Part shown: in pieces, positions 10,501 to 20,812 of the stretch
Numbering within the stretch: position 1 is the stretch's first letter
Layout of the letters: the number at the start of each line of letters is the position of its first letter
Source: Polynucleobacter sp. MG-27-Goln-C1
GTDB lineage: Bacteria; Pseudomonadota; Gammaproteobacteria; Burkholderiales; Burkholderiaceae
Length of the DNA stretch: 64,000 nt
Direction: 5' to 3'
Assembly: GCF_018881905.1 (NCBI RefSeq)
Contig: NZ_JACVPM010000002.1
Location: 310,001 to 374,000 of the forward strand
The notes under the pieces: generated by a model
Told to the model about the DNA's origin: nothing
Seen by the model: only the letters and a program-made list of their open reading frames with translations
The model's database searches: none
Translations under genes and position numbers: made by a program

Positions 10501-11372
10501 CCACCGATACAACTCGCATCAGCTGAAGTCGGATCGACCGCAAACACAAGCCCAGCGCGCTCTGCGGCATCAGAGACTCTGCGAGTGACTACACCAGCAC
10601 CAGTAAATATCGTAGACACTTCATGATCTACGCCCGGCAAACGTTTGAGTTTGACTGCATCGATTTGCTCAAGCTTCTCGGTGTTAATTACTGCCGACAT
10701 AGCGTAGAGAGGAATGGCACCACCGGTGTAACCAGTGCCACCTCCACGAGGAATGATGGTTAAACCTAATTCAACACAAGCTTTCACTAAGCCAGGGATT
10801 TCAGATTCGTAATCCGGCTTGAGAACTACCAGCGGAAACTCAACACGCCAGTCGGTTGCATCGGTTACGTGCGCTGCACGTGAGACACCATCAAAACAAA
10901 TATTGTCTGCAGCAGTGATGCGGCCAAGTTCCTTGCGAGCTCGTTTACGAATCTCTGTAACTTCCTTAAAGCCTTGCTCAAAATTTTCAACTGCGCGATG
11001 TGCGGCTTTCAGCAAAATCTGAACTTGCTCGACGGATTCACCGCTAGATCTTTTCTTTACTTCGCCAAGACGATGCCATAGAGCATCAATCAATAATTGA
11101 CGACGATTGGCGTTATCCAATAAGTCATCTTGCAAGAAAGGATTGCGTTGTACTACCCAGATGTCGCCCAATACTTCGAACAACATACGAGCTGAGCGGC
11201 CAGTACGGCGAACCCCACGCAGATCATTCAGAACGCGCCAGGACTCCTCGCCCAATAAGCGAATAACGATTTCACGATCGGAAAAGGAGGTGTAGTTGTA
11301 GGGGATTTCGCGGAGGCGGGGTGAGCCCGCTTCGGCATCCAGCAACTGGTTCAAAGCTAATGGAGCGTTCAT
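7533..11372 (-). CDS. Large FAD-linked oxidase / Fe-S oxidoreductase with DUF3683
   Basis: A 1279-residue multidomain enzyme. Order: DUF3683 (about residues 20-150, [20 protein letters not shown]), a PCMH-type FAD-binding domain with [10 protein letters not shown] (about 209-218), an FAD-linked oxidase C-terminal domain containing [15 protein letters not shown] and GEHGIGITK, two 4Fe-4S sites near residues 810 ([11 protein letters not shown]) and 872 ([12 protein letters not shown]), then two CCG cysteine-rich domains (YFPGCGSE...LCCGYP near 1020; HDPCHSP...RCCGESGT near 1146). This joins the features of GlpD/GlcD-like and GlcF/LldE-like subunits in one chain, consistent with a D-2-hydroxyacid (D-lactate-like) dehydrogenase feeding the quinone pool; the substrate is not readable. 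The open frame extends to 11489, but [11 protein letters not shown] at ATG 11372 is the family-like start. Confidence 0.87.
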   Translation of the reverse strand: MNAPLALNQLLDAEAGSPRLREIPYNYTSFSDREIVIRLLGEESWRVLNDLRGVRRTGRSARMLFEVLGDIWVVQRNPFLQDDLLDNANRRQLLIDALWHRLGEVKKRSSGESVEQVQILLKAAHRAVENFEQGFKEVTEIRKRARKELGRITAADNICFDGVSRAAHVTDATDWRVEFPLVVLKPDYESEIPGLVKACVELGLTIIPRGGGTGYTGGAIPLYAMSAVINTEKLEQIDAVKLKRLPGVDHEVSTIFTGAGVVTRRVSDAAERAGLVFAVDPTSADASCIGGNIAMNAGGKKAVLWGTALDNLASWRMVDPEGNWLDIERLEHNLGKIHVAEKVRFQLTWSDGSSEPGERILKTEILEVEGKRFRKEGLGKDVTDKFLSGLPGVQKEGCDGLIMSATWILHRMPKFMRTVCLEFFGQAQEAIPSIVEIKAYLDGLSKDGGPILAGLEHLDDRYLRAVGYSTKSKRNALPKMVLIGDIAGDDEEAVAAATSEVVRMANNRVGEGFVAVSAEARKKFWLDRARTAAIARHTNAFKINEDVVIPLPRMGEYTNGIERINIELSLKNKLQVLDALEAFLKKSALPLGKNDEDYEIPSAEILGDRVQQALELIAKVRTNWSVWLKEMDTYFPGLQDYSLRASWKTEVRSELRIIFGGLAFEPILNELETIHKNVLRKRVFVALHMHAGDGNVHTNIPVNSDDYEMLQDAHRAVDRIMKLARSLDGVISGEHGIGITKLEYLTEEELKDFRAYKNRVDPEGRFNKGKLMPNADLSIAYTPSFGLMGHESIIMQQSDIGAIADSVKDCLRCGKCKPVCSTHVPRANLLYSPRDKILATSLLIEAFLYEEQTRRGVSIRHWEMFDDVAAHCTVCHKCLTPCPVNIDFGDVTMNMRNLLRKMGQQRFNPGTAASMLFLNATDPDTIKLVRKTMIGWGYKLQRLGNDVFRKLARKQTAHPPATVTKPNIKEQVIFFVNKKMPGNLPKKTARALLDIEDANYVPIIRDPKTTSADTEAVFYFPGCGSERLFSQVGLATQAMLWNVGVQTVLPPGYLCCGYPQRGNGDFDKAEKMITDNRVLFHRVANTLNYLDIKTVVVSCGTCYDQLAGYQFEQIFPGCRIIDIHEYLLEKGVKLSNVTGVKYMYHDPCHSPMKLQDPLKTVNELIQSEDGKAIQKNDRCCGESGTLAVTRPDISTQVRFRKQIEMEKGANELRKDDFTGDVKVLTSCPSCLQGLTRFDADSGTTADYIVVEMAQKLLGPDWMQDYVAKANQGGIERVLV

Positions 11373-11495
11373 AGCGTCATATTTGATAAATATGCATTTT
11401 AATTGAGGGAACTTGATATTGGCAGGAAACCAAGAAAGATGTTGGCCTAAGGCGATAAACCCTTGCAAATCTAAGGGCTTAGAGCCCATTCATGG

Positions 11496-11501
11496 TACGC
11501 T
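11496..11501 (+). promoter_or_regulatory. -10-like element six bases before ilvA (leaderless candidate)
   Basis: TACGCT preceded by TGG (an extended -10 pattern) lies exactly six bases before the ilvA ATG at 11508, and no Shine-Dalgarno sequence is present. Transcription would start at or next to the A of the start codon. No convincing -35 is visible. Confidence 0.55.
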
Positions 11502-11507
11502 CATCGC

Positions 11508-13028
11508 ATGGCAACGAACTATTTAAAGAAAATTTTATCGGCCCGAGTCTACGATGTGGCCAGGGAAACAGAGCTCCAAGTAGCCCCCGAACTCACCAAG
11601 CGCTTAGGTAACCAAGTTTTACTGAAAAGAGAGGATAACCAGCCGGTTTTCTCCTTTAAATTGCGTGGCGCCTATAACAAAATGGCCCATTTACCCCCGG
11701 AAGCCCTAAAACGGGGGGTTATCGCAGCCTCTGCAGGCAATCATGCCCAAGGCGTAGCCTTAGCGGCAGCCAAAATGAAGTGCAAAGCGGTCATCGTGAT
11801 GCCCCTCACTACTCCCAGCGTCAAAATTGATGCAGTCAAAGCCCGCGGCGGGTCCTGGGTTGAGGTAATTTTGCATGGCGAATCCTATAGCGACGCCTTC
11901 AAATACTCTGAACTGTTAGAGAAAAAACGGGGTTTGACCTTTGTTCATCCTTTTGATGACCCTGATGTCATCGCTGGACAAGGAACAATTGCCCAAGAAA
12001 TTTTTCAGCAATACCAAGAACCGATTGATGCCATTTTTGTTGCCATCGGTGGTGGTGGCCTCATCGCTGGCATTGGCGAATATGTCAAAGCAGTCAGCCC
12101 TAAAACCAAAGTGATTGGCGTTCAGTCGGTAGACTCAGATGCAATGAGACGTTCGCTCGAAGCCAACAAACGCATTGAGATGAAAGATGTAGGTCTTTTT
12201 TCCGATGGCACCGCAGTCAAGCTGGTTGGCAAAGAAACTTTCCGTATTTGTAAACGCGTAGTAGATGACATCATCACTGTCGATACTGATGAGATCTGCG
12301 CCGCCATCAATGATGTCTTCACGGATACCCGCAGCATTCTGGAGCCTGCTGGCGCCTTAGCTATTGCAGGCATGAAGAAATACGTCGAGAAGCACCGCCT
12401 GAAAAAGAAAACATTGGTAGCGATTGCGTGTGGTGCCAATATGAACTTCAGTCGCCTGCGCTTTGTCGCTGAGCGTGCCGATGTCGGAGAATTCCGTGAA
12501 GCTGTTTTTGCCGTCACCATTCCTGAAGAGCGTGGATCCTTTAGACGCTTCTGCGAATTACTCGGCAATCGTAATGTCACTGAATTTAATTACCGCATCG
12601 CCGACCAAAGCGAAGCGCATATTTTTGTGGGGATCGGCACACAAAAGGCGGCCGACAGCACCACCATTGCAAAGCATTTTCGTAAAGCAAAATTTGCGAC
12701 GATCGATCTAACGCATGATGAACTAGCGAAGTCACATCTGCGCCATATGGTGGGCGGCCGCTCCACTCTTGCACAAGATGAACTCCTATATCGCTTTGAA
12801 TTTCCAGAGCGTCCAGGCGCACTGATGAAGTTCCTTACCAGCATGGCGCCCAATTGGAATATCAGTCTTTTCCATTACCGCAATCATGGCGCAGACTACG
12901 GTCGCATCTTGGTAGGCCTTCAGGTTCCCAAGAATGAGCAGAAGAAATTTCAAACTTTCTTAGCCTCACTTGGATATCCACACTGGAATGAAACTGATAA
13001 CCCAGCTTATCGTTTGTTCCTCAAATGA
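11508..13028 (+). CDS. ilvA: Threonine ammonia-lyase, biosynthetic
   Basis: A 506-residue PLP enzyme that deaminates threonine to 2-oxobutanoate, the first step toward isoleucine. The PLP lysine is Lys51 in FSFKLRGAYNK; phosphate-binding GGGGLIAG and SAGNHAQG are also present. The C-terminal third (about residues 335-506) holds two ACT-like regulatory repeats (EERGSFRRFCELLG, then FPERPGALMKFL), which identifies the long, isoleucine-inhibited biosynthetic form rather than the short catabolic TdcB. It diverges from the large oxidoreductase gene with 135 bases between the starts, and the two genes downstream follow closely. Confidence 0.96.
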   Translation: MATNYLKKILSARVYDVARETELQVAPELTKRLGNQVLLKREDNQPVFSFKLRGAYNKMAHLPPEALKRGVIAASAGNHAQGVALAAAKMKCKAVIVMPLTTPSVKIDAVKARGGSWVEVILHGESYSDAFKYSELLEKKRGLTFVHPFDDPDVIAGQGTIAQEIFQQYQEPIDAIFVAIGGGGLIAGIGEYVKAVSPKTKVIGVQSVDSDAMRRSLEANKRIEMKDVGLFSDGTAVKLVGKETFRICKRVVDDIITVDTDEICAAINDVFTDTRSILEPAGALAIAGMKKYVEKHRLKKKTLVAIACGANMNFSRLRFVAERADVGEFREAVFAVTIPEERGSFRRFCELLGNRNVTEFNYRIADQSEAHIFVGIGTQKAADSTTIAKHFRKAKFATIDLTHDELAKSHLRHMVGGRSTLAQDELLYRFEFPERPGALMKFLTSMAPNWNISLFHYRNHGADYGRILVGLQVPKNEQKKFQTFLASLGYPHWNETDNPAYRLFLK

Positions 13029-13041
13029 GATGTAACTCGTA

Positions 13042-13950
13042 ATGTCATACACACTCACCGGGAAACTCGTCGTTGCGATTTCATCGCGCGCACTGTTTGA
13101 TTTCGAGGAAGAGAATCGCATCTTTGAATCTACCGATGACAGCGCTTATATGAAACTGCAATTAGAGCGTTTATCTAAAGCGGCTCAAACCGGCGTTGCA
13201 TTTCCATTGGTAAAGAAGTTGCTCGCTTTCAATGAAGAAGGTGAGCAACGCGTTGAAGTGGTCATTCTCTCCCGCAATGACCCAGTGAGCGGCTTACGCG
13301 TATTCCGCTCGGCTGAGCACCATGGCCTGCATTTAGAGCGTGGCGTATTTACCAGAGGGCGTCCGCCCTATCACTACCTGCGCTCGCTACACGCCAACTT
13401 GTTTCTCTCGGCAAATGAAGATGATGTGCGCGCCACGATTGATGCAGGTTTTCCTGCGGCGCGCGTTTATCCAGAATCCAGTAAAACTGCAGAGTCTCAT
13501 CCAAATGAAATCCGCATCGCATTTGACGGAGATGCTGTTCTTTTCTCCGATGAAGCAGAGCAAGTATTTCAGAGCGAAGGCTTAGTAGCTTTTGTGGATC
13601 ATGAAAGCAAGAAAGCTGCGATCCCTCTGCCACCAGGTCCATTCAAGCCTTTGCTTGAAGCGCTGCATCGCTTGCAACGTAGCACCAGCGAAAAAGGTAT
13701 GCGTATTCGTACTGCCTTAGTTACCGCTCGCTCTGCACCTGCACATGAACGTGCCATTCGCACCTTGATGGCTTGGGGTATCGATGTTGATGAAGCCATG
13801 TTCCTCGGCGGACTCTCCAAGAGCGAATTCCTCCGCGAGTTTGAACCAGACTTTTTCTTTGATGACCAAACAGGTCACTGCCAATCTGCTGCCTCAGTAG
13901 CGCCTACTGGTCACGTTGTATCTGGCGTTTCTAATAAACCTAAAAGCTAA
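13042..13950 (+). CDS. Cytosolic 5'-nucleotidase (NT5C1-type)
   Basis: A 302-residue protein of the 5'-nucleotidase family related to eukaryotic cytosolic 5'-nucleotidase 1 (AMP/dNMP hydrolysis). Features are the early LVVAISSRALFDFEEEN, HGLHLERGVFTRG, the HAD-like Asp pair in IRIAFDGDAVLFSDE (about residue 160), and FFFDDQTGHC near the C-terminus. The start lies 13 bases after ilvA, and its stop overlaps the queF start, so ilvA, this gene and queF are probably one transcript. Physiological substrate is an inference from the family. Confidence 0.85.
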   Translation: MSYTLTGKLVVAISSRALFDFEEENRIFESTDDSAYMKLQLERLSKAAQTGVAFPLVKKLLAFNEEGEQRVEVVILSRNDPVSGLRVFRSAEHHGLHLERGVFTRGRPPYHYLRSLHANLFLSANEDDVRATIDAGFPAARVYPESSKTAESHPNEIRIAFDGDAVLFSDEAEQVFQSEGLVAFVDHESKKAAIPLPPGPFKPLLEALHRLQRSTSEKGMRIRTALVTARSAPAHERAIRTLMAWGIDVDEAMFLGGLSKSEFLREFEPDFFFDDQTGHCQSAASVAPTGHVVSGVSNKPKS

Positions 13951-14777
13951 TGTCCACCATTCCACTTGGCCAGGCAACACAATATCCCGATCAATATGAT
14001 CCGAGCCTACTCTTTCCTATTCCGCGTTCTGAGAATCGCCTTAAGCTAGACATCAAACCCAATCAAGCATTACCGTTTGTAGGCGTTGATATTTGGAATG
14101 CCTTTGAGCTTGGCTGGCTCAATAAAAAAGGGAAACCCCAGATCGCTTTGGCAGAGTTTCAGATTCCAGCAGACTCGCCCAATATGATTGAATCTAAGTC
14201 ATTCAAGCTCTACCTCAATAGCCTGAATAGCGCCCGCTTCGAAGATGAAGCTGAAGTGCGCGAAAGATTGATTACGGATTTGTCCACAGTAGCAGGCAGC
14301 AAAATTACAACTCGCATTAATCCAACTGAAGCGGTTGCCAAAAAAGGAATGCAGGAAATGAGTGGCGTCCTCATGGACCGCCTGGATATTGAGATCGATC
14401 CGAGCCTGTCTGCCGATCCTAGCTTACTAGAAGTAAATGAATCTTTTGGACCGATTGAGCAATGCTTAGTTTCCCATCTACTCAAATCAAATTGTCCAGT
14501 GACCGGCCAACCAGATTGGGCAAGCGTACAAATTCGCTATCAAGGTCGTCCGATCCTAGAAGAAGGCCTACTGCGTTACCTGATTGGATTCAGGCAAAAA
14601 GGTGAGTTTCATGAACATTGTGTTGAAACTATCTTCTGCGACATCAAGCGCCAGTGCAAGCCGGAGAAACTTTCTGTCTATGCTCGTTATACAAGACGTG
14701 GAGGACTAGATATCAACCCTTTCCGTACCGATCACAACGCACCTTGGCCAGACAATACCCGCCACGCTAGGCAATAA
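13950..14777 (+). CDS. queF: NADPH-dependent 7-cyano-7-deazaguanine reductase
   Basis: A 275-residue long-form QueF, which reduces preQ0 to preQ1 in queuosine synthesis. The signature ESKSFKLYLNS, which binds NADPH, is present near residue 80, and the catalytic Cys/Asp pair is in SNCPVTGQPDW (about residues 179-189). The C-terminal RGGLDINPFR is typical. Its ATG overlaps the preceding stop as TAATG. It meets the next, opposite-strand gene stop-to-stop with no intervening base. Confidence 0.96.
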   Translation: MSTIPLGQATQYPDQYDPSLLFPIPRSENRLKLDIKPNQALPFVGVDIWNAFELGWLNKKGKPQIALAEFQIPADSPNMIESKSFKLYLNSLNSARFEDEAEVRERLITDLSTVAGSKITTRINPTEAVAKKGMQEMSGVLMDRLDIEIDPSLSADPSLLEVNESFGPIEQCLVSHLLKSNCPVTGQPDWASVQIRYQGRPILEEGLLRYLIGFRQKGEFHEHCVETIFCDIKRQCKPEKLSVYARYTRRGGLDINPFRTDHNAPWPDNTRHARQ

Positions 14778-16019
14778 CTAAGGCTCGAGCACCTGTTTTG
14801 ATGGTGCTAAGCTGGGACCGTAAATCAGCTCAAGATTTTTTTGAATACTGGGCACTTGCAAGAAACAGCTTTTAACTAGTGATGGGTTTGCATACCAAGC
14901 ATCACCACCTTTGGCTTCATCAACGAATGACTTCATGACGATGGCGCTATCGACATCATCAAGTCCAGCCGTCTTTAGTTTTGTAAATCCTAAAGAGCAA
15001 GCTTTTGCTAAATCAGAGCCTTCTGCCTTAGTAATACGTTGTAGCAAACTAGGGGCTGAACTATTTAAGATCTGCATAAAATTTTGGCCCGAGCCAGGCA
15101 TCTGGAAGTTCAAAATATATTCAGATGAAAGATTTTCTCGACTCGCCAATCCTTCGATATGGGAGACTGTTGGATAAAACACGCTACGGAAAAATTGAAA
15201 CTCCAACTTCACAGTAAATAGCAATTGCTTTTCTGATTTAGGATCTTTTTGTAATTGCAGAATTTGCTTGTCAGTGAGGCTACCAACACTTTGGTCCGCT
15301 TTGTAAACTTGGATTTCAACTGCTTGAATCCCTTTGCGCAATTCTGACCAACTAAAAGTAACGGGAACCTTAGCATCTACCATTCCCTGCAAAAGACTAT
15401 TAGCTTTCTTTTGGGTCTCACCCACTACCGAATTTCCAACTGTTGCTGAAATCCCGCCAATCGCCGCTGCTGAACCACCAGTTGCCACAATGGCAGCAGC
15501 CCCCAACAGCAATTTGGCAGACCCAATGAAATCCTGATTAGAGTCGCTCGAACTTCGGACATTCAACACTAAAGACAGTGCACCTGGGTTGAATATGGAA
15601 TAAGTTCCAAGTACCGTCATGGGGACTATGGATAAAGGCGTAGTGCTCAATGAGGCACACTCAGAGCCGCCCTCTCTGCCATCAAAGGTCGCGATCGGAA
15701 TTTCTAACTTATCGAGCTTACCCTTGAAGCCCTGAGTCACAACTGATAACACCAGTTGTGTTTTATCTGATCCCCAAAAACTCCGACTAGCCATTTGCGT
15801 ACAACTACTCACAGGAATCACTTCAGAGCTAATCGTGAGGTATCCATCATTACCTCGCCCATCATGCAACCAATCTGGGGGCTCCCCCTTAACAAAAGAG
15901 GGGTTCATATCTGGAAAGAAAAACGGTGCTGCAAAGGATGACTGAGGCAAAGCAGTAATGCAAATGGCTATACATGCCAAAAGTGGAGATTTGATTATCC
16001 CTGGGAAATTCATAGGCAT
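14778..16019 (-). CDS. Exported protein of unknown function
   Basis: A 413-residue protein I do not recognise. It has a clear signal peptide (basic start, hydrophobic PLLACIAICITALP, likely cleavage after SSFA near residue 30), so it is probably periplasmic or exported. Residues about 165-200 form a Gly/Ala-rich hydrophobic stretch that could insert in a membrane or pack as a glycine zipper. Cysteines occur near residues 57, 118, 339 and 385. Two possible starts (ATG 16019 and 16013) differ by two codons. It stands alone between queF (convergent, stops abutting) and the ssb terminator; the context gives no functional hint. Codon use looks like its neighbours, so nothing suggests recent transfer. 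Confidence 0.75.
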   Translation of the reverse strand: MPMNFPGIIKSPLLACIAICITALPQSSFAAPFFFPDMNPSFVKGEPPDWLHDGRGNDGYLTISSEVIPVSSCTQMASRSFWGSDKTQLVLSVVTQGFKGKLDKLEIPIATFDGREGGSECASLSTTPLSIVPMTVLGTYSIFNPGALSLVLNVRSSSDSNQDFIGSAKLLLGAAAIVATGGSAAAIGGISATVGNSVVGETQKKANSLLQGMVDAKVPVTFSWSELRKGIQAVEIQVYKADQSVGSLTDKQILQLQKDPKSEKQLLFTVKLEFQFFRSVFYPTVSHIEGLASRENLSSEYILNFQMPGSGQNFMQILNSSAPSLLQRITKAEGSDLAKACSLGFTKLKTAGLDDVDSAIVMKSFVDEAKGGDAWYANPSLVKSCFLQVPSIQKNLELIYGPSLAPSKQVLEP

Positions 16020-16066
16020 ATTTTAAGGTGAATATAGAGAATCGAGCATTTGCAGGCACCTACATC

Positions 16067-16104
16067 AAAAAGAAAACCCCAGGAAGCGCCTGCTTGCTGG
16101 GGTT
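16067..16104 (-). terminator. Rho-independent terminator of ssb
   Basis: On the minus strand AACCCCAG pairs with CTGGGGTT, with a second inner stem AAGC/GCTT, followed by TTCTTTTT. It lies 36 bases downstream of the ssb stop and also separates ssb from the start of the next minus-strand gene. Confidence 0.85.
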
Positions 16105-16140
16105 CATCGCTACGCAGTCATACGACTGCTGATACACCAA

Positions 16141-16596
16141 TTAAAACGGAATATCGTCATCCATTGCACCGAGGGATGCAGCGTTTGAAGATGCTGGCGC
16201 AGACTGCTCAGCCGGCTTTGAGCGGCTATAGCTTTCACCACCATCACCACTGCCACCTACTGGCTTACCACCAAGCATTTGCATTGTTTCCGCAACGATC
16301 TCAGTAGAATATTTTTCCTGGCCACTGGCATCAGTCCATTTACGCGTACGCAAACGACCTTCCACATAAACCTGTGAACCTTTTTTGAGATATTGACCAG
16401 CGATCTCTGCAAGCTTTCCAAAGAATGCAACACGGTGCCATTCTGTGGTTTCTTTCATTTCGCCAGACTGTTTATCTTTGTAACGATCTGATGTCGCTAC
16501 TGAAATGTTTGTTACGGCGTCGCCGCTTGGCATGTAACGTGTTTCTGGGTCACGCCCTACGTTACCTACGATGATGACCTTATTTACCGAAGCCAT
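16141..16596 (-). CDS. ssb: Single-stranded DNA-binding protein
   Basis: A 151-residue SSB. The N-terminal OB-fold (about residues 1-110) starts [18 protein letters not shown] and includes [16 protein letters not shown] Gly/Ser-rich linker follows and the protein ends with the acidic tip MDDDIPF, which recruits partner repair and replication proteins. ATG at 16596 has GGGAG at good distance. It lies downstream of an MFS gene and near uvrA, a grouping common in betaproteobacteria; its own terminator follows. Confidence 0.98.
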   Translation of the reverse strand: MASVNKVIIVGNVGRDPETRYMPSGDAVTNISVATSDRYKDKQSGEMKETTEWHRVAFFGKLAEIAGQYLKKGSQVYVEGRLRTRKWTDASGQEKYSTEIVAETMQMLGGKPVGGSGDGGESYSRSKPAEQSAPASSNAASLGAMDDDIPF

Positions 16597-16676
16597 GTTG
16601 TCTCCCGAAGAAAAATACTACTGTTATTACTACTAAAAATAAACTACTCGCTTAAATTAAACCAATGAAGCTACGG

Positions 16677-17861
16677 TTATGTACTTGCCGCCACATCCTT
16701 TGATTCTGAAGCCCTTGTTGGCATCGAACCCATCGACCAGGCAATTATAAGCCAGCATAAAAGTAGTGCTGCGCCCATCACAAAGACTGATAAATCACCA
16801 TGGCTATCCATCAAGTAACCCCCAATTACAGCGCCTGTAAAGAGGCCAATCGATTGAGTGGTGTTGTAAACACCCAATGCAGTACCTTTAGATTCTTTGG
16901 CAAAGCGGGAGACTAATGATGGTTGCAGCGCTTCAAGTAAGTTAAAGCCAACAAAGTAAATCAATAAAGCAATCGCGATGGATGTAATCGAAGCGGTATT
17001 TGTAAACAACACTTCGGCAATCAAAAGCAAAACAATTGCTGCCAATAGGATTGTTCTTAGCTGCTGTTTCTTTTCACCAAAAATTAAGATTGGCGCCATC
17101 AAGAAAAAAGATAGCAAAACAACTGGAAGATAAACCTGCCAATGAGATGCTAATGGCAGGCCCGCTTGCACCAATAAACGCGGCACTACTAAGAACATCG
17201 CTACTTGAGTTGCATGCAATACAAACACGCCTGCATTCAGACGCATCAACTCAGGACGCAAAAATACTTCTTTCAAACTCGCTTGTTGCACCTTGGCCTC
17301 AGGCTTAGTGCTTGGTAGAACATAGTAGGCAACAAACATCGCTCCAATACCCAACAGCGCAAGCACTAGAAAAATTCCACCCAAACTAATTAAGCGATAA
17401 ATTGGCGCAGCAATCACAAGTGATAGTGCGAATGAAAGTGCAATACTGCCACCCACTAAGGCCATGGCACGGGTGCGAACCTGCTCACGCGTCAAATCAG
17501 CAACCCAGGCAGAGATCGCAGCTGAAACCGCGCCGGCGCCCATTACCCCGCGACCGATAGCAATCCAGAGAAGATCGTCTTGAGCAGCGCAAATTAAGGC
17601 GCCCGCTACAAATAAAGAAAGTCCCCATAAAACGACTGGTTTTCGACCAATGCGGTCAGAAAGTCGGCCTAAGGGGATGTAGAAGCAGGCCTGAACAATA
17701 TTGAAGATTCCAAGGGTTAATCCAACCCAAAGGGCATGCTCGCCACCAGGCAAGCCCCGTGCATGAATGCTGAAAACCGGCAAAAGCAGGAACAGGCCCA
17801 GCATACGGAGGCCAAATATGCCTGCTAAGGCCAGAGTGGAGCGAAGTTCAGAAGGATTCAT
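16677..17861 (-). CDS. MFS transporter, DHA1-like
   Basis: A 394-residue major facilitator with about twelve hydrophobic segments. The MFS motif A is visible between helices 2 and 3 (GRLSDRIGRKP, about residues 63-73), and helix 4 has GRGVMGAGAVSAA. The length and N-terminal half resemble the YajR/DHA1 drug:proton antiporters, but substrate is unknown. It diverges from uvrA with 37 bases between starts and precedes ssb by 80 bases. TAATAT on the minus strand, eleven bases before the ATG, is a possible -10. Confidence 0.85.
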   Translation of the reverse strand: MNPSELRSTLALAGIFGLRMLGLFLLLPVFSIHARGLPGGEHALWVGLTLGIFNIVQACFYIPLGRLSDRIGRKPVVLWGLSLFVAGALICAAQDDLLWIAIGRGVMGAGAVSAAISAWVADLTREQVRTRAMALVGGSIALSFALSLVIAAPIYRLISLGGIFLVLALLGIGAMFVAYYVLPSTKPEAKVQQASLKEVFLRPELMRLNAGVFVLHATQVAMFLVVPRLLVQAGLPLASHWQVYLPVVLLSFFLMAPILIFGEKKQQLRTILLAAIVLLLIAEVLFTNTASITSIAIALLIYFVGFNLLEALQPSLVSRFAKESKGTALGVYNTTQSIGLFTGAVIGGYLMDSHGDLSVFVMGAALLLCWLIIAWSMGSMPTRASESKDVAAST

Positions 17862-17898
17862 GGGAAAGGGCTATATTAACAAGTTACGCTAAAAAATC

Positions 17899-20787
17899 AT
17901 GAATAACGAAATTAAGATCCGCGGTGCGCGCACGCACAACCTCAAAAACATCAATCTAGATATCCCTAGAGAGAAATTGGTCGTTTTGACCGGCCTGTCT
18001 GGCTCCGGCAAAAGCTCCTTGGCTTTTGACACCCTGTATGCCGAGGGCCAACGTCGCTATGTTGAGTCACTGTCTGCCTACGCACGTCAGTTTTTGCAAT
18101 TAATGGAAAAGCCAGACGTCGATACGATTGAAGGCCTCTCCCCCGCAATCTCAATTGAGCAAAAAGCTACCAGCCACAATCCCCGATCAACTGTGGGTAC
18201 GGTTACAGAAATTCATGATTACCTGCGCTTATTATTTGCCCGCGCTGGAACGCCACATTGCCCAGAACATGATTTGCCACTAGAGGCGCAAAGCGTATCT
18301 CAAATGGTGGATACCGTTTTGGCCATGCCTGAAGATACGAAGCTGATGATCTTGGCTCCAGTAGTTAGCGAGCGTAAAGGTGAGTTCGTCGATTTATTCC
18401 AAGATTTGCAAGCGCAAGGCTTTGTACGCTTCCGTGTGCGCTCTGGTGGCGGCACAACCAATACTGCTAAAGCAGAGATCTTTGAAGTGGATCAACTACC
18501 AGCCCTGAAGAAGAACGATAAGCACTCGATTGAAGTCGTTGTTGATCGCATTAAAGTACGTCCGGATATTCAGCAGCGTTTGGCAGAGTCGTTTGAGACT
18601 GCATTGCGTCTTGCTGACGGCAAAGCCATGATCGTCAATATGGACACCGGCAAAGAGATGATTTTCTCTAGCAAATTTGCCTGCCCAATTTGTTCGTATT
18701 CCTTACAAGAACTTGAGCCACGCCTATTCTCATTTAATAACCCGATGGGTGCATGCCCATCCTGTGATGGCTTAGGTCATCAATCTTTCTTCGATCCAAA
18801 ACGGATTGTTGCCCACCCAGATTTATCTCTAGCATCTGGCGCTATCAAGGGATGGGATCGTCGCAATCAGTTTTACTTCAAACTCTTGCAGACCCTTGCA
18901 AAGCATGGCGGCTTTGATGTCGAGAAGCCTTTTGAGACTCTGAATAAGAAACAACAAGACCTCATTTTGCTAGGCTCAGGTGATATCACCATTCCATTTG
19001 AATACATTAATGAGCGTGGCAAAAACAGTATTCGCGAGCATGCTTTTGAAGGCATTGTTGCCAACTTTGAGCGTCGCTATCGTGAGACTGATTCAGCAAC
19101 AGTCCGGGAGGAATTGTCACGCTATCAAAATGTACAGACTTGCCCAGCATGTAGTGGCAGTCGCCTACGCAAGGAAGCGCGCTTTGTTAAAGTCGGCGAT
19201 GGTAAACAATCCCGTGCTATTTATGAAATCAGCGCCCTCCCTTTAAAAGAAGCTAAAGAATATTTTGAGTCTTTAGAACTCAAAGGTGCCAAACGAGAAA
19301 TCGCTGACAAGATTGTGAAGGAGATTGGTTCACGTCTACGCTTCCTCAATGATGTGGGCTTGGACTACCTCTCACTTGAGCGCAGTGCCGATACCCTCTC
19401 CGGCGGTGAAGCGCAGCGCATTCGCTTGGCCTCTCAGATTGGTTCCGGCCTCACCGGTGTCATGTATGTATTAGACGAACCATCAATTGGTTTACATCAG
19501 CGCGATAACGATAGGCTTATTGGCACCCTGAAGCATTTACGTGACTTAGGTAATAGTGTTTTAGTGGTTGAACATGATGAAGACATGATTCGCGCCTCTG
19601 ACTATGTCATCGACATTGGTCCTGGCGCTGGCGTACATGGCGGTGAAGTCGTTGCTGAAGGAACTCCTGCAGAAGTAGAGGCTAATCCAAAGTCCTTAAC
19701 TGGCGCCTACTTATCTGGTCGAGAGTGGATTGCCGTTCCAGAAAAACGCATTCCAGTAAATGACAAGTTTTTAGAAATCATCGGCGCACGTAGTAACAAC
19801 TTGCAATCCGTTCACGCCAAGATTCCAGTCGGCCTATTAACCTGCGTCACGGGCGTATCTGGCTCTGGTAAATCAACACTGATTAACGACACTCTGCACC
19901 ACGCAGTTGCGCAACATATCTATGGTTCGAATGCAGAGCCGGCAGCGCACGATGCAATCAAAGGCTTAGAGAATTTTGACAAAGTCATCAGTGTTGACCA
20001 ATCCCCAATTGGTAGAACACCCCGCTCTAACCCCGCCACTTACACTGGATTATTTACACCAATCAGAGAACTCTTTTGCGGCGTACCTGCTGCGCGCGAG
20101 CGGGGGTATGAAGCCGGGCGTTTTTCCTTTAACGTCAAAGGGGGTCGTTGTGATGCCTGCGAAGGTGATGGCGTTATTAAAGTAGAAATGCATTTCTTAC
20201 CCGATGTCTATGTACCTTGCGATGTCTGTCACGGAAAACGTTATAACCGTGAAACTTTAGACATTCGATATAAAGGTAAGAATATTCATGAAGTACTCTC
20301 GATGACTATCGAGCAAGCCCATGAATTCTTTGAGGCAGTTCCGATCGTCAAACGCAAACTCAAAACTTTGCTCGATGTTGGCTTAGGCTACGTCAAGCTA
20401 GGTCAAAGCGCTACGACCTTATCTGGTGGTGAAGCGCAACGCGTCAAACTCTCTTTAGAACTTTCTAAACGTGATACCGGCAGAACTCTCTACATCTTGG
20501 ATGAGCCAACTACGGGCTTACATTTCCATGATATTCAGTTGCTACTAAGCGTTCTTCAGACCCTCAAGAAACAAGGCAACACGATCGTCATTATTGAGCA
20601 TAATTTGGATGTGATCAAAACTGCCGATTGGATTATTGACTTGGGCCCTAAAGGTGGCGCTGGCGGCGGACAGATTATTGCCACTGGCACACCAGAAGAA
20701 GTTGCTAAGAACGAAGCCAGCTTTACCGGCCACTACTTAGCGCCACTGCTGGTTCGTAAACCAGCGCCTGCAAAAAAGAAAAAGTAA
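17899..20787 (+). CDS. uvrA: Excinuclease ABC subunit A
   Basis: A 962-residue UvrA, the damage-recognition ATPase of nucleotide excision repair. It has two ABC ATPase modules: Walker [10 protein letters not shown] at residues 32-40 and [10 protein letters not shown] in the second half, each with a signature ([11 protein letters not shown] and [11 protein letters not shown]). Zinc modules are CPIC...CPSC in the first half and CDAC...CDVC in the second. The C-terminus is Lys-rich (PAPAKKKK). No Shine-Dalgarno site is evident; TACGCT lies eight bases before the ATG, so a very short leader is possible. Confidence 0.98.
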   Translation: MNNEIKIRGARTHNLKNINLDIPREKLVVLTGLSGSGKSSLAFDTLYAEGQRRYVESLSAYARQFLQLMEKPDVDTIEGLSPAISIEQKATSHNPRSTVGTVTEIHDYLRLLFARAGTPHCPEHDLPLEAQSVSQMVDTVLAMPEDTKLMILAPVVSERKGEFVDLFQDLQAQGFVRFRVRSGGGTTNTAKAEIFEVDQLPALKKNDKHSIEVVVDRIKVRPDIQQRLAESFETALRLADGKAMIVNMDTGKEMIFSSKFACPICSYSLQELEPRLFSFNNPMGACPSCDGLGHQSFFDPKRIVAHPDLSLASGAIKGWDRRNQFYFKLLQTLAKHGGFDVEKPFETLNKKQQDLILLGSGDITIPFEYINERGKNSIREHAFEGIVANFERRYRETDSATVREELSRYQNVQTCPACSGSRLRKEARFVKVGDGKQSRAIYEISALPLKEAKEYFESLELKGAKREIADKIVKEIGSRLRFLNDVGLDYLSLERSADTLSGGEAQRIRLASQIGSGLTGVMYVLDEPSIGLHQRDNDRLIGTLKHLRDLGNSVLVVEHDEDMIRASDYVIDIGPGAGVHGGEVVAEGTPAEVEANPKSLTGAYLSGREWIAVPEKRIPVNDKFLEIIGARSNNLQSVHAKIPVGLLTCVTGVSGSGKSTLINDTLHHAVAQHIYGSNAEPAAHDAIKGLENFDKVISVDQSPIGRTPRSNPATYTGLFTPIRELFCGVPAARERGYEAGRFSFNVKGGRCDACEGDGVIKVEMHFLPDVYVPCDVCHGKRYNRETLDIRYKGKNIHEVLSMTIEQAHEFFEAVPIVKRKLKTLLDVGLGYVKLGQSATTLSGGEAQRVKLSLELSKRDTGRTLYILDEPTTGLHFHDIQLLLSVLQTLKKQGNTIVIIEHNLDVIKTADWIIDLGPKGGAGGGQIIATGTPEEVAKNEASFTGHYLAPLLVRKPAPAKKKK

Positions 20788-20812
20788 TTCAAAATAAATC
20801 TGTTGAGTTACA

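Noticed and set aside
11373-11489. N-terminal extension of the large FAD oxidoreductase by 39 residues
   Set aside because: The extra segment is hydrophobic, unlike the family N-terminus, and fills the divergent promoter region toward ilv[12 protein letters not shown] at 11372 is a better start.
12122-12580. A 152-codon minus-strand frame antisense to ilvA
   Set aside because: Ser/Arg/Thr-rich shadow frame within an intact ilvA; no domain, no start signal.
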